Source of the DNA: CAISDA01 sp050258555
GTDB lineage: Bacteria; Bacteroidota; Ignavibacteria; UBA10030; UBA8401
Reading direction: 5' to 3'
DNA length: 6,989 bases
NCBI GenBank assembly: GCA_050258555.1
Contig: JBLMZA010000074.1
Coordinates: forward strand, 1 to 6,989
The stretch's first letter is position 1. The number at the start of each line of letters is the position of its first letter. The translations under genes and the position numbers were made by a program. Positions 1 through 6,260 of this stretch are shown piece after piece. Under the pieces are notes generated by a model that saw nothing but the letters and a program-made list of their open reading frames with translations, had not been told where the DNA came from and ran no database searches.

Positions 1-1378
1 AGAGATACGAATCCCATGCGCCGAAGATGACCCTGTTCTGATAGATGAGGGGCGTCGATTCGACGAATCCCGACACATCGGGATACTCCCAGAATGTGCG
101 GCCGCTTCGAAGCGAGAGCGCGCGGAACGTGCCGTCCGAGGCGCCGCAAAAAACCGTGTCTCCGGAGATGGCGGGCGAGGCGACAATGGGGCCGCGCGCT
201 TCATGCTTCCAGAGGATGCGCCCGCGCCCGGGATCAATGCAATAAAGCGCGCCTTCGGAAGAGCCCACAACGATGCGCGCGGTGTTCGCTGCTTCCTGCC
301 CTGCGCCTTCGGCCACGGCCGCGGTCGAATAGACGGATCCCTTCGTTTGAATGCTCCACTTCTTTTTCCCGCTCGAGAGCATATAGCCTTCGATCGCGCC
401 CTTGTTGTTGCCCACGATCACCGTCTGAGCGGCTACGGCGGGCGATGAACCGATGGTGAATCCGGTCGAGACCTTCCAGACTTCGCGGACATTCTTGTAG
501 ACCGTATTCACCGAATAATCGGGACGCTTGTATGTCCGGCTGAGAGTCGACAAGGCGCGCGCGGGATCGTTCGCAATCGCATGCCATTCTTTCATGGCAT
601 TGGGCACGGCCTCGGACGCTCCGGCGCCGGGCGCCGCATGTTCCACATCCGGCGTGCGCTCAGAAAACGTGAGTGAATCCTTCCGCACCGAGACGATCGT
701 ATAGCCGCCCACCGCATTCTTTGCCCTCAGATTCGAGCGGCCCATGACACCCGGCAGTCCCTCAAACTCGAGCGCGCGGTTGGCATGGCCGTGTCCGCAG
801 AGCGCGGCGATCGTGCGCACGTGCCGGAGGCGGTCGGTGATTTCATACCAGTTATCGAGCCCCTCATCGAGCGGATAGTGATTGATGAAGATGACCGGCG
901 TCGGCTTCGTCTTCAGCCGCGTGACGAGGCGGTCGAACCAGCGCACATCCTCTTCCGGCACATGACCGTCGCCCTGGCGCATATTGGGACCCGAAGCGCA
1001 GCCGATGAAGCGCACGCCCGCATATTCGAACGTGAACTTGTCGTCCTTCCAGAGCCGGGGGAATGTCGAGCATCCGGACTCGGACCACTTCACATCGTGA
1101 TTGCCGGGAACGATGTAATACGGAACGCGGAGGCTGTCCAGAATCGATTTGGCCAGGATCAGTTCGGAGGTCGATCCCATCTCCGTCACATCGCCCGAAT
1201 GGATGACGAAGGCGATGTCCTTCATCCTGTTGATGTCGCGCACCGATCGGCGCAGGTCCTCGGCTCCGGTTTCGGAGCCGACATGCGTATCGGTAAGCCA
1301 GGCGAAGCGGAAATTTTTATTCTGCGCATTGGCCAGAAGCGCGCAGGCGAGCAGGGCGAACAGTATTTTTTTCATCAT
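1..1378 (-). CDS. Exported calcineurin-like metallophosphoesterase fused to a PQQ/BamB-type beta-propeller (C-terminus beyond window)
   Basis: Reading left from an ATG at 1378, the frame is open for 459 codons to the window edge, so this is a 5'-complete, 3'-partial gene. Residues 1-18 form a signal peptide (two Lys, hydrophobic core, 'ANA' before Gln19); a lipoprotein reading at Cys12 is less likely. Residues 24-235 carry the full metallophosphoesterase motif set: 'TDTH' (D30, H32), 'SGD' (D63), 'PGNHD' (N93, H94), 'NHYP' (H167) and 'GHGH' (H196, H198). These are the expected ligands of a dinuclear metal site. A linker rich in Ala, Gly and Pro (about 245-260) and a short helical stretch lead to beta-propeller repeats from about 299, each with 'SPA/STP...VIVG...G.I.....SG...W' character; about four blades are visible. 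The family hydrolyses phosphodiesters or phosphomonoesters; the substrate here is unknown. The gene starts 6 nt after the stop of the epimerase-like gene, in the same frame. No Shine-Dalgarno is seen, so reinitiation is likely. A second ATG at 1375 is equally possible. Confidence 0.87.
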   Translation of the reverse strand, partial: MMKKILFALLACALLANAQNKNFRFAWLTDTHVGSETGAEDLRRSVRDINRMKDIAFVIHSGDVTEMGSTSELILAKSILDSLRVPYYIVPGNHDVKWSESGCSTFPRLWKDDKFTFEYAGVRFIGCASGPNMRQGDGHVPEEDVRWFDRLVTRLKTKPTPVIFINHYPLDEGLDNWYEITDRLRHVRTIAALCGHGHANRALEFEGLPGVMGRSNLRAKNAVGGYTIVSVRKDSLTFSERTPDVEHAAPGAGASEAVPNAMKEWHAIANDPARALSTLSRTYKRPDYSVNTVYKNVREVWKVSTGFTIGSSPAVAAQTVIVGNNKGAIEGYMLSSGKKKWSIQTKGSVYSTAAVAEGAGQEAANTARIVVGSSEGALYCIDPGRGRILWKHEARGPIVASPAISGDTVFCGASDGTFRALSLRSGRTFWEYPDVSGFVESTPLIYQNRVIFGAWDSYL

Positions 1379-1384
1379 ATCGTT

Positions 1385-3184
1385 TTAGCGTGCGAGGATC
1401 ATTTTTTTCGTTTCATGATACGCTCCGGCGCGTATCGTATAGAGATAGATTCCCGAAGGAAGCGCGGAGGCGTTCCATGCGACGGCGTGGTCTCCTGTTG
1501 CATAACGCCCATCGGCAAGCACAGCCACTTCACGGCCGAGCATGTCGTGCACCGTCACATGCACATCGCGTTCGCGGTCGAGCCGGAAGCGGATCACGGT
1601 CGAAGGATTGAACGGATTGGGGAAATTCTGCGCAAGCGAGCAGCCCTCGGGTGCGGTCGCTTCGTCACTATTCACCGCCGCCACACCGCTCATCGCATAG
1701 GTCACGGCAAACGAGCCGCCCATGCCCGATGGAACGGTGATCACGCGCTGCGCCTTGTCGACAAGCGGATACTCCGCGCCGTCATGCGTGACCGAGGCGA
1801 TCACAAGGGAAGGATCCGAGCAGCTCACGGGATTCATCGCATACTGCTTTTCCTTCACATCGGGAATGAAATAATAATAGAGCGTCGTCGGCCGTTTCTT
1901 CACCAGGAGATTGCCGTAGAGATACGTGTAATAGCCTGTTTCGATCGAATGATAGCCGGCCTTGCCGTCGTTCCCCTTGTCCTCATTATTCCATGCGATG
2001 GCTCCGTATCGCGTGCGCTCGGCGTACACATCGCCGTATGTGTGATCGACGAAATAGTTCATGAAAAAATTCAGCGACTCGTCGGCCATCTGGGCATACT
2101 GCGGCACGCCCGTCACATGATAGAGCATGAGACCGTCGGTAATGGCCTGTTCCATCTGCCACCACGCCTTGCAGGTATCCCTGTTGCCGTACATCATCAT
2201 GGCGCCGGTCAGGCGGTCATAATCCTTGTAGGGACCGCCCAACGCGTGGTCGTATCCCTTCTGCCAGACCAGCTCCGTGAGGCGCCTTGCCGTGCCGAGC
2301 AGCGCCGTATCGGGCGTGATCTCGTAGATGCGCGCCAGACACCACGAGGTCTTCAGCACATGGCCCATGATCGTGCGCGTCGCGTTCTGCGACGTGTTGT
2401 CGATCTTCCAATCCTGATCGTAGAGTTCGGCAAAGCCCATCTTCTGCGACTTCGAGCTTTCATACAAATGCGCGATCATGTTGTCGGCCAGTTCGAGCAG
2501 GCGCTTTTTATAGGCCGCATCGCCCGTCATCAGATACAGATGCAGCAGATGTGTCGTCACCGCATCGACCGTCGCATTGAAGCTTTTGGCCGAGGCAGAA
2601 GTGCCGTCATACCGGACGTTGTCATAATAGCCGAACGATCCGGCGCGCGCATCCCAGAGCTTCGCCTCGTTGTAGGCATAGCTTTTCTGAAGCCATTCCC
2701 AGTCGAGCGTGTCGCGCGTCGCCTCGAAATACGCCGTGATGCCGAGCAGCGCATAGTGCTGATAGTAGGCGGTCTTGTTGCTCAGGGGCGATGTGGCCTT
2801 CCCCGCCGCGCTCACATCGTTCCTCCAGCCGCCATATGTATAATCCCAAGCGCTGGCATACATGAAGTCGAGCGCACGCCGGGCGTAGTCGAGATATTCC
2901 TCTTTCCCCGTCATCTGGAAGGCGCGCACGAAGCCGTAGGCATCGCGCGACTGGTTCAGGGCGTTCTTGCCGGTGCTGTAGATCTGGCGGCCCTGCCGGT
3001 TGAGATTCATATAGAATCCGCCGGCGGACGGGTCATACGCCTTCTTCCAGAACTGGGCGCAGCTGTCCACATAGCCGATCGTCTTTTCGGGAGACTGAAG
3101 ATATGGAGATGTAAATGAGTACTGCGAATACGCAAAGGCAGACAGACACACGCTCAGACAGAGCGACGCCATGCATTTCTTCAT
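1385..3184 (-). CDS. Secreted AGE/cellobiose-2-epimerase-like (alpha/alpha)6-barrel protein with type IX secretion C-terminal domain
   Basis: A 599-residue protein. Residues 1-20 are a signal peptide ('MKKCMASLCL...FAYS', cleavage near Gln21). Residues 30-435 resemble the N-acylglucosamine/cellobiose 2-epimerase family: 'SRDAYGFVRAF' (R80), 'YGGWRND' (117-122), 'YYQHYALLGI' (140-149), 'THLLHLYLMTGD' (211-222), 'MGHVLKTSWCLARIYE' (H275), 'AWWQMEQAI' (340-348) and 'GYHSIETGYYTYLYGNL' (H412). H275 and H412 sit where the catalytic histidine pair of these epimerases is expected. Residues 437-505 look like a small beta domain I cannot name. Residues 515-599 are a type IX (Por) sorting domain with 'NFPNPFNPST', 'DMLGREV', 'ALPSGIYLYTIRAG' and a final 'KKMILAR'. 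Known AGE enzymes are mostly cytoplasmic, so export is unusual; the real activity could instead be that of another (alpha/alpha)6 enzyme, for example on glycans. The ATG at 3184 overlaps the DinB stop as ATGA. The frame extends upstream to 3340, but that part lies inside the DinB gene and precedes the signal peptide, so I rejected it. Confidence 0.85.
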   Translation of the reverse strand: MKKCMASLCLSVCLSAFAYSQYSFTSPYLQSPEKTIGYVDSCAQFWKKAYDPSAGGFYMNLNRQGRQIYSTGKNALNQSRDAYGFVRAFQMTGKEEYLDYARRALDFMYASAWDYTYGGWRNDVSAAGKATSPLSNKTAYYQHYALLGITAYFEATRDTLDWEWLQKSYAYNEAKLWDARAGSFGYYDNVRYDGTSASAKSFNATVDAVTTHLLHLYLMTGDAAYKKRLLELADNMIAHLYESSKSQKMGFAELYDQDWKIDNTSQNATRTIMGHVLKTSWCLARIYEITPDTALLGTARRLTELVWQKGYDHALGGPYKDYDRLTGAMMMYGNRDTCKAWWQMEQAITDGLMLYHVTGVPQYAQMADESLNFFMNYFVDHTYGDVYAERTRYGAIAWNNEDKGNDGKAGYHSIETGYYTYLYGNLLVKKRPTTLYYYFIPDVKEKQYAMNPVSCSDPSLVIASVTHDGAEYPLVDKAQRVITVPSGMGGSFAVTYAMSGVAAVNSDEATAPEGCSLAQNFPNPFNPSTVIRFRLDRERDVHVTVHDMLGREVAVLADGRYATGDHAVAWNASALPSGIYLYTIRAGAYHETKKMILAR

Positions 3185-3681
3185 TCCTGGGGCTCCATTC
3201 CGAATGCCGCCCACTCCTCGCGCGAAGGACCGTAGATGCCGGGCACTTTCAGTCCCGCCTGGCGCATGAGCACCGTCAGCTGTCCGCGGTGATGGATCTG
3301 GTGCGTGATGAGGGCAAAGAGCACGCCGGAGCGCGGCCACGATTCGCCGTACATCGGCACTTCTTCCGTGAGCATCTGGTCGTTCCAGTTCTTCTTCAGC
3401 GCTTTGACAAGCGATGCCGACAGATGCTCATAGGCCTCGCAGATCTTCAGCGCCTTGTGCGGCACCTGTCCGTTGGCAGGCGGAGCATCGATCTTGAGTC
3501 CGGCATGTTCCATCATCTGGCCGAGCGATTTGGCGATATGCCAGGCCAGCGTGTACACCGTGCGGCCGTCCTGATAGACCTTCTGGTCGAGCGCCGAGTC
3601 CGAGAGCGCATTGAAGATTTTCAGCGTTGCATCGCTTTCCGTTTTCCATGTGGAAAAGAAATCATCCATCGTGCGGAACAT
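3181..3681 (-). CDS. DinB-family (four-helix bundle) metal-binding protein
   Basis: A 166-residue cytoplasmic protein of normal DinB length. The family signature is clear: 'LAWHIAKSLGQM' places a histidine at H48, and 'THQIHHRGQL...MRQAGLKVPGIYGPS' (126-153) supplies H127 and H131. Together these make the usual three-histidine metal site of the DinB/YfiT fold. Members include thiol-dependent S-transferases and many stress-linked proteins of unknown reaction; nothing here fixes the substrate. The start at 3681 was chosen because AAGGAGG lies 4 nt upstream and the fold begins directly ('MFRTMDDFFSTW'). The frame continues to 3801, but that extension runs into the aminopeptidase gene and has no domain character. 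The TGA stop overlaps the next ATG by 4 nt, which implies translational coupling to the exported epimerase-like gene. That is an odd pairing of a cytoplasmic and a secreted product. Confidence 0.88.
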   Translation of the reverse strand: MFRTMDDFFSTWKTESDATLKIFNALSDSALDQKVYQDGRTVYTLAWHIAKSLGQMMEHAGLKIDAPPANGQVPHKALKICEAYEHLSASLVKALKKNWNDQMLTEEVPMYGESWPRSGVLFALITHQIHHRGQLTVLMRQAGLKVPGIYGPSREEWAAFGMEPQE

Positions 3682-3685
3682 AGAT

Positions 3686-3692
3686 CCTCCTT
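3686..3692 (-). promoter_or_regulatory. Strong Shine-Dalgarno for the DinB gene
   Basis: AAGGAGG on the minus strand, 4 nt before the ATG at 3681. It is a near-perfect anti-16S match and decides the start against the longer open frame reaching 3801. Confidence 0.8.
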
Positions 3693-3708
3693 CATGTGAA
3701 ATTGTTGT

Positions 3709-3735
3709 TCCCTCTGCGTGTCTCTCACACAGGGA
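3709..3735 (-). other. Intercistronic hairpin between aminopeptidase and DinB genes
   Basis: On the minus strand, TCCCT pairs with AGGGA (outer 5 bp). After a single G-G mismatch, TGTG pairs with CGCA (4 bp including one G-U), closing a 7-nt loop. It lies 25 nt after the aminopeptidase stop (TGA at 3763-3761) and 27 nt before the DinB start codon. No T-tract follows (the next bases are ACAACAATTT), so it does not look like a normal intrinsic terminator. It could stabilise or process the upstream transcript. A short TC/GA dinucleotide run (3749-3759) lies between it and the aminopeptidase stop. Confidence 0.4.
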
Positions 3736-3760
3736 ATGCCGCAGCGCGTCTCTCTCTCTT

Positions 3761-4726
3761 TCAGAGCTGCAGACGGCCCTCGGCCATGACGATGCGGTCA
3801 TCGAACCAGACCGTCGGATATTTAATCAGTCCGTCCAGGTGGCTTGCCGCTCGGACGGTTCCGCCCATCGATTTATTGTCGCCGAAGGCGATATGGATCG
3901 TGCCCATCACCTTTTCGTCCTCCAGAATGTTGCCGGTCAGGATCGCCTTATCGTTGGTTCCGACGCCGAACTCGGCCACGTTGCGTCCGTCCCGCCCGTG
4001 CGGCGCCAGCAGTTCGATGAGCCTGGAGGCTTCCGCTCCGCCTTCGATTTCTTCGGCAAAGCCGTTGCGCACGGTGATGCGGATCGGTTCTTTCACGACG
4101 CCGACGGACGCCATCGAGCCGTCGACGACGACGATGCCCTCGGATTGGCCCTCGAGCGGAGCCAGGTAGGCTTCGCCCGTGGGAAGGTTGCCCGATTCGC
4201 CTTTTTTCCGGAAGAGTCCGGAGCTCGCATGCGCCTTGCGTCCAGAAATGGGCATCGTGATATCGGTGCCTGCGGGAGAGGTGACGCGCACGGTTTTCGT
4301 CTGCTCCAGTTCGGCGCAGAGCGCGAGTGTGCGCGCGGCGATGGCGTGATAATCGGCGTTCATGCAGCGCACCATGATCTCTTCGGTCACGCCGGGCAGC
4401 GTCGCCACGCGCGCGCCGGCGGCGCTCGCATTGCGCCGGGCATCGGTATGCGTGAGCGATTTCGATGTGGGGCACAAGACGACATCCATCATCTTCATGA
4501 GCTCCGCCACCTGCAAGGGCGGCTCGGCCCCGTTGGACGAGCGCGGCAGGATCTCCGCGAGGATCACCTCGTTGCCCAGATCCCTGGCCGCCTTTCTGAG
4601 CGCATATCCGATATGCCGCAAGGGCTCATCGGTCACAATGAGGATCGTTTCGCCGGGCTGCACGCCCATGCAGTCCGAAAGCGCAATGCGCGAGGCAGAA
4701 AGCAATTCATCAGAAGGCGTCAACAT
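3761..4726 (-). CDS. M29-type (AmpS/AmpT-like) metalloaminopeptidase
   Basis: A 321-residue cytoplasmic protein matching the short form of the M29 thermophilic-aminopeptidase family (COG2309 type). Such enzymes remove N-terminal residues from peptides using a two-metal centre. Likely metal ligands in order are E185 in 'GNLPTGEAYLAP' (180-190), E252 in 'AEFGVGTND' (251-259), H278 in 'GTIHIAFGDN' (275-284) and H296 with D298 in 'SHLDGLIKYP' (295-304). The N-terminal half (about 22-110) has the alternating alpha/beta character of the family, starting at 'GVQPGETILIVTDEP'. Family members are often near 370-410 residues; this shorter type is also widespread in bacteria and archaea. The gene follows the transporter by 18 nt, which suggests that it degrades peptides the transporter brings in. 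The ATG at 4726 has AAGGAG 10 nt upstream. Confidence 0.88.
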   Translation of the reverse strand: MLTPSDELLSASRIALSDCMGVQPGETILIVTDEPLRHIGYALRKAARDLGNEVILAEILPRSSNGAEPPLQVAELMKMMDVVLCPTSKSLTHTDARRNASAAGARVATLPGVTEEIMVRCMNADYHAIAARTLALCAELEQTKTVRVTSPAGTDITMPISGRKAHASSGLFRKKGESGNLPTGEAYLAPLEGQSEGIVVVDGSMASVGVVKEPIRITVRNGFAEEIEGGAEASRLIELLAPHGRDGRNVAEFGVGTNDKAILTGNILEDEKVMGTIHIAFGDNKSMGGTVRAASHLDGLIKYPTVWFDDRIVMAEGRLQL

Positions 4727-4736
4727 CGATAGAATT

Positions 4737-4742
4737 CTCCTT
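4737..4742 (-). promoter_or_regulatory. Shine-Dalgarno for the M29 aminopeptidase gene
   Basis: AAGGAG on the minus strand, 10 nt before the ATG at 4726 and directly behind the TAG stop of the transporter gene (4747-4745). It supports the 4726 start and cotranscription of the two genes. Confidence 0.65.
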
Positions 4743-4744
4743 CC

Positions 4745-6025
4745 CTAGACTTTGATCGTTTCAAGACCGCGCGCGTTGGGACCGCTTTCCGAACGGCGGA
4801 GGAGGAATGCAAAGAGAAGCCCGAAAAATCCGAGGCAGGAAAAAATGAGCATGCCCGGAATATAGCCGGAAGGATTCTGCGCGCCCGCGGCCCACGTGTC
4901 GTTGGCCCAGCCGATCGCGAGATTGAATCCGAAGAGTCCGATATTCTGTATCATCGTCATGAGTCCGTAGGCGGTGCCGAGTTTCGACTGGTCGACGATG
5001 TAGGCGACCGACGGCCACATGATCGCGGGAATGAGCGAGAAGGCGACGCCCATCATCGCCATCGGCACATAGAGCGAGAGGTGCGTATAGGCCATGATCA
5101 GGTAGACCGGGATCAGGAGCATCGATCCGAACATCATGAAGAGCGAGCGCTTGCCCACCTTGTCGACCATGAGTCCGAAGAGCGGCGTGGCGATCATGGC
5201 GAAGAGCGTGAGGATCGAGGATAGGAATCCGCCGAATTCGCGCGTCGTGCCGTGGGCGTCCATGAAGAACTTGACGGCGAACGTCTGGAACGGGAAGATC
5301 GCCGAATAGAACGTGATGCAGAGCGCGACGATGTACCAGTAGGAGGTGCCGAAATTGAGCAGATCCTTCCAGACGACCTTGTCGGGCTCGTTGGCCGCGC
5401 CCATTTCATATTTCCTGGCGGCCGTATCTTCGAGAATCCAATAGATCACCGCGCCGGCCACGCAGACAACGCCGGCGCCGACAGAAATGAGAAGCGGCCA
5501 TTGCCAGTGCTCATAGAAGTGCCGGGCCCATGTGGGAGAATTCAGCGCAGCGAAGCTTCCGAGCCGGGCGATCGTCAGATTCACGCCGAAGGCGAAGGAC
5601 AGTTCCTTGCCGCGGAACCATTTGGCCAGGGCGGTTGTGACGGCCACGATGAGTGATTCGGCTCCGAGACCGAAGACCAGGCGCCCGGCGGCCATCATCG
5701 TAAGCGACGATGTGGCGGCGGTGATCGCAGCGCCTAAGAGGCAGAGCACGGCGAAGATCAATGTCGAGCGCTTCGTGCCCAGGCGGTCGATGATGAAGCC
5801 GCCGATGAGGACCATGACGATATTCGGGAACGAGTAGATCGCCTGGAGCAGCCCGATATCGGAATCGGAGAAATTCAGTTGCTTGGCCAGCACATCGGCA
5901 AGCGGACTGATGCAGTCATAGATGTAATAATTGCCGAACATGGCGAGGCTGATCAGCACAAGAACAATCCATCGGAAAGCGCGCGGGGGCGGGGGAAGCG
6001 TTGTATCGGGTGACGTTGTATTCAT
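4745..6025 (-). CDS. Major facilitator superfamily transporter resembling MFSD1 (possible dipeptide carrier)
   Basis: A 426-residue inner-membrane protein with about 12 hydrophobic segments and a cytoplasmic central loop (about 199-222). MFS motif A is present in the first half ('GGFIIDRLGTKRS', 75-87) and echoed in the second ('GLMVDKVGKRS', 284-294). Several stretches closely resemble what I recall of animal MFSD1: 'LLQAIYSFPN' (59-68), 'RLVFGLGAESL' (115-125), 'WFRGKELSFAFG' (136-147), 'ARLGS' (153-157), 'FYSAIFPF' (239-246) and 'LGTAYGLMTMIQNIG' (349-363). MFSD1 is a lysosomal dipeptide carrier. E123 and R154 here keep the 31-residue spacing of the Glu and Arg I remember as peptide-binding in that protein, so a peptide substrate is a reasonable but untested inference. 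Generic sugar-acid or organic-anion MFS carriers are the alternative. The neighbouring aminopeptidase 18 nt downstream favours peptides. I chose the ATG at 6025; an in-frame GTG two codons earlier (6031) is possible. Neither has a clear Shine-Dalgarno. Confidence 0.85.
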   Translation of the reverse strand: MNTTSPDTTLPPPPRAFRWIVLVLISLAMFGNYYIYDCISPLADVLAKQLNFSDSDIGLLQAIYSFPNIVMVLIGGFIIDRLGTKRSTLIFAVLCLLGAAITAATSSLTMMAAGRLVFGLGAESLIVAVTTALAKWFRGKELSFAFGVNLTIARLGSFAALNSPTWARHFYEHWQWPLLISVGAGVVCVAGAVIYWILEDTAARKYEMGAANEPDKVVWKDLLNFGTSYWYIVALCITFYSAIFPFQTFAVKFFMDAHGTTREFGGFLSSILTLFAMIATPLFGLMVDKVGKRSLFMMFGSMLLIPVYLIMAYTHLSLYVPMAMMGVAFSLIPAIMWPSVAYIVDQSKLGTAYGLMTMIQNIGLFGFNLAIGWANDTWAAGAQNPSGYIPGMLIFSCLGFFGLLFAFLLRRSESGPNARGLETIKV

Positions 6026-6076
6026 GAACACTATGGAACATCTGGTGAAGACAATGAACGAGTCATTATCGCAGTA

Positions 6077-6106
6077 TTGATAAAGCCGGAATTAAAAAAA
6101 TATAAA
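6077..6106 (+). promoter_or_regulatory. Candidate sigma70-type promoter for the Sel1-repeat gene
   Basis: TTGATA (6077-6082), an 18-nt spacer and TATAAA (6101-6106) each match the housekeeping consensus at five of six positions. Transcription would begin near 6113, giving a leader of about 210 nt before the ATG at 6323. FCB bacteria may use a different -35/-10 consensus, so this remains a pattern match. Confidence 0.4.
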
Positions 6107-6127
6107 CAAAAATTGAAAAGGAAACAA
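6099..6127 (-). promoter_or_regulatory. Candidate promoter for the transporter-led operon
   Basis: On the minus strand, TTGTTT (6127-6122), a 17-nt spacer and TATATT (6104-6099) form a plausible promoter, with transcription starting near 6092 and a leader of about 65 nt. The -10 box overlaps that of the plus-strand candidate, so the two could not be occupied at once. Other minus-strand -10-like boxes are GATAAT (6070-6065) and TATAAT (6183-6178), both without a good -35. Confidence 0.3.
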
Positions 6128-6215
6128 AGCAGCCGGGAATATTCGGCATTTCAGCGAAAAAGAATGTACATTGCCTTATTATAGAAGGAACGAATCTCTT
6201 CAGGCGCTCGTCTGA

Positions 6216-6233
6216 ATGTACGCGCGCGCGCGC
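6216..6233. repeat. Alternating purine-pyrimidine run with (CG)6
   Basis: Eighteen bases alternate strictly between purine and pyrimidine, beginning ATGTA and continuing into six CG units (6221-6232). Such runs are the classical sequence type able to adopt left-handed Z-DNA under negative supercoiling. It lies in the presumed leader of the Sel1-repeat gene, immediately before the terminator-like hairpin. Confidence 0.6.
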
Positions 6234-6260
6234 CGGGGAGTATGCCCGCCGGACTTTTTT
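6233..6260 (+). terminator. Terminator-like hairpin with T6 in the Sel1-gene leader (possible attenuator)
   Basis: CCGGGG (6233-6238) pairs with CC-CCGG (6246-6252, one bulged G at 6248). This gives six G-C pairs closing a 7-nt loop, followed two bases later by six T residues (6255-6260). It has the form of a short intrinsic terminator and lies 62 nt before the Sel1-gene start. A competing pairing exists between ATGCCC (6242-6247) and GGGCAT (6273-6278). It could attenuate transcription, or be a chance product of GC-rich and T-rich patches. Confidence 0.35.

Noticed and set aside
621..637. GC-only inverted motif (GGCGCC repeated)
   Set aside because: It encodes the Ala/Pro/Gly-rich linker of the phosphoesterase-propeller protein, so codon use explains it.
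785..3118. A 777-codon open frame on the plus strand, longer than any gene called here
   Set aside because: It is antisense to two well-supported genes that happen to share one frame, which lets the mirror frame stay open across their junction. Its protein is Arg/His/Ile-rich with no recognisable domain, typical of the shadow of GC-rich genes.
3185..3340. Upstream extension of the epimerase-like protein to an ATG at 3340
   Set aside because: It would put 52 residues before a clear signal peptide and lie wholly inside the DinB gene; the ATGA overlap start at 3184 fits better.
3682..3801. Upstream extension of the DinB protein to an ATG at 3801
   Set aside because: It would overlap the end of the aminopeptidase gene and read through the strong Shine-Dalgarno at 3686-3692; the added residues do not belong to the fold.
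3611..4732. A 373-codon plus-strand frame opposite the aminopeptidase gene
   Set aside because: The minus strand has intact M29 metal-ligand motifs and ribosome sites; the plus-strand product is low-complexity in Arg, Asp and His and shows no domain.
6178..6183. Perfect TATAAT on the minus strand
   Set aside because: No recognisable -35 lies 16-18 nt upstream, and it would give a leader of about 150 nt. It is kept only as a weak alternative promoter.
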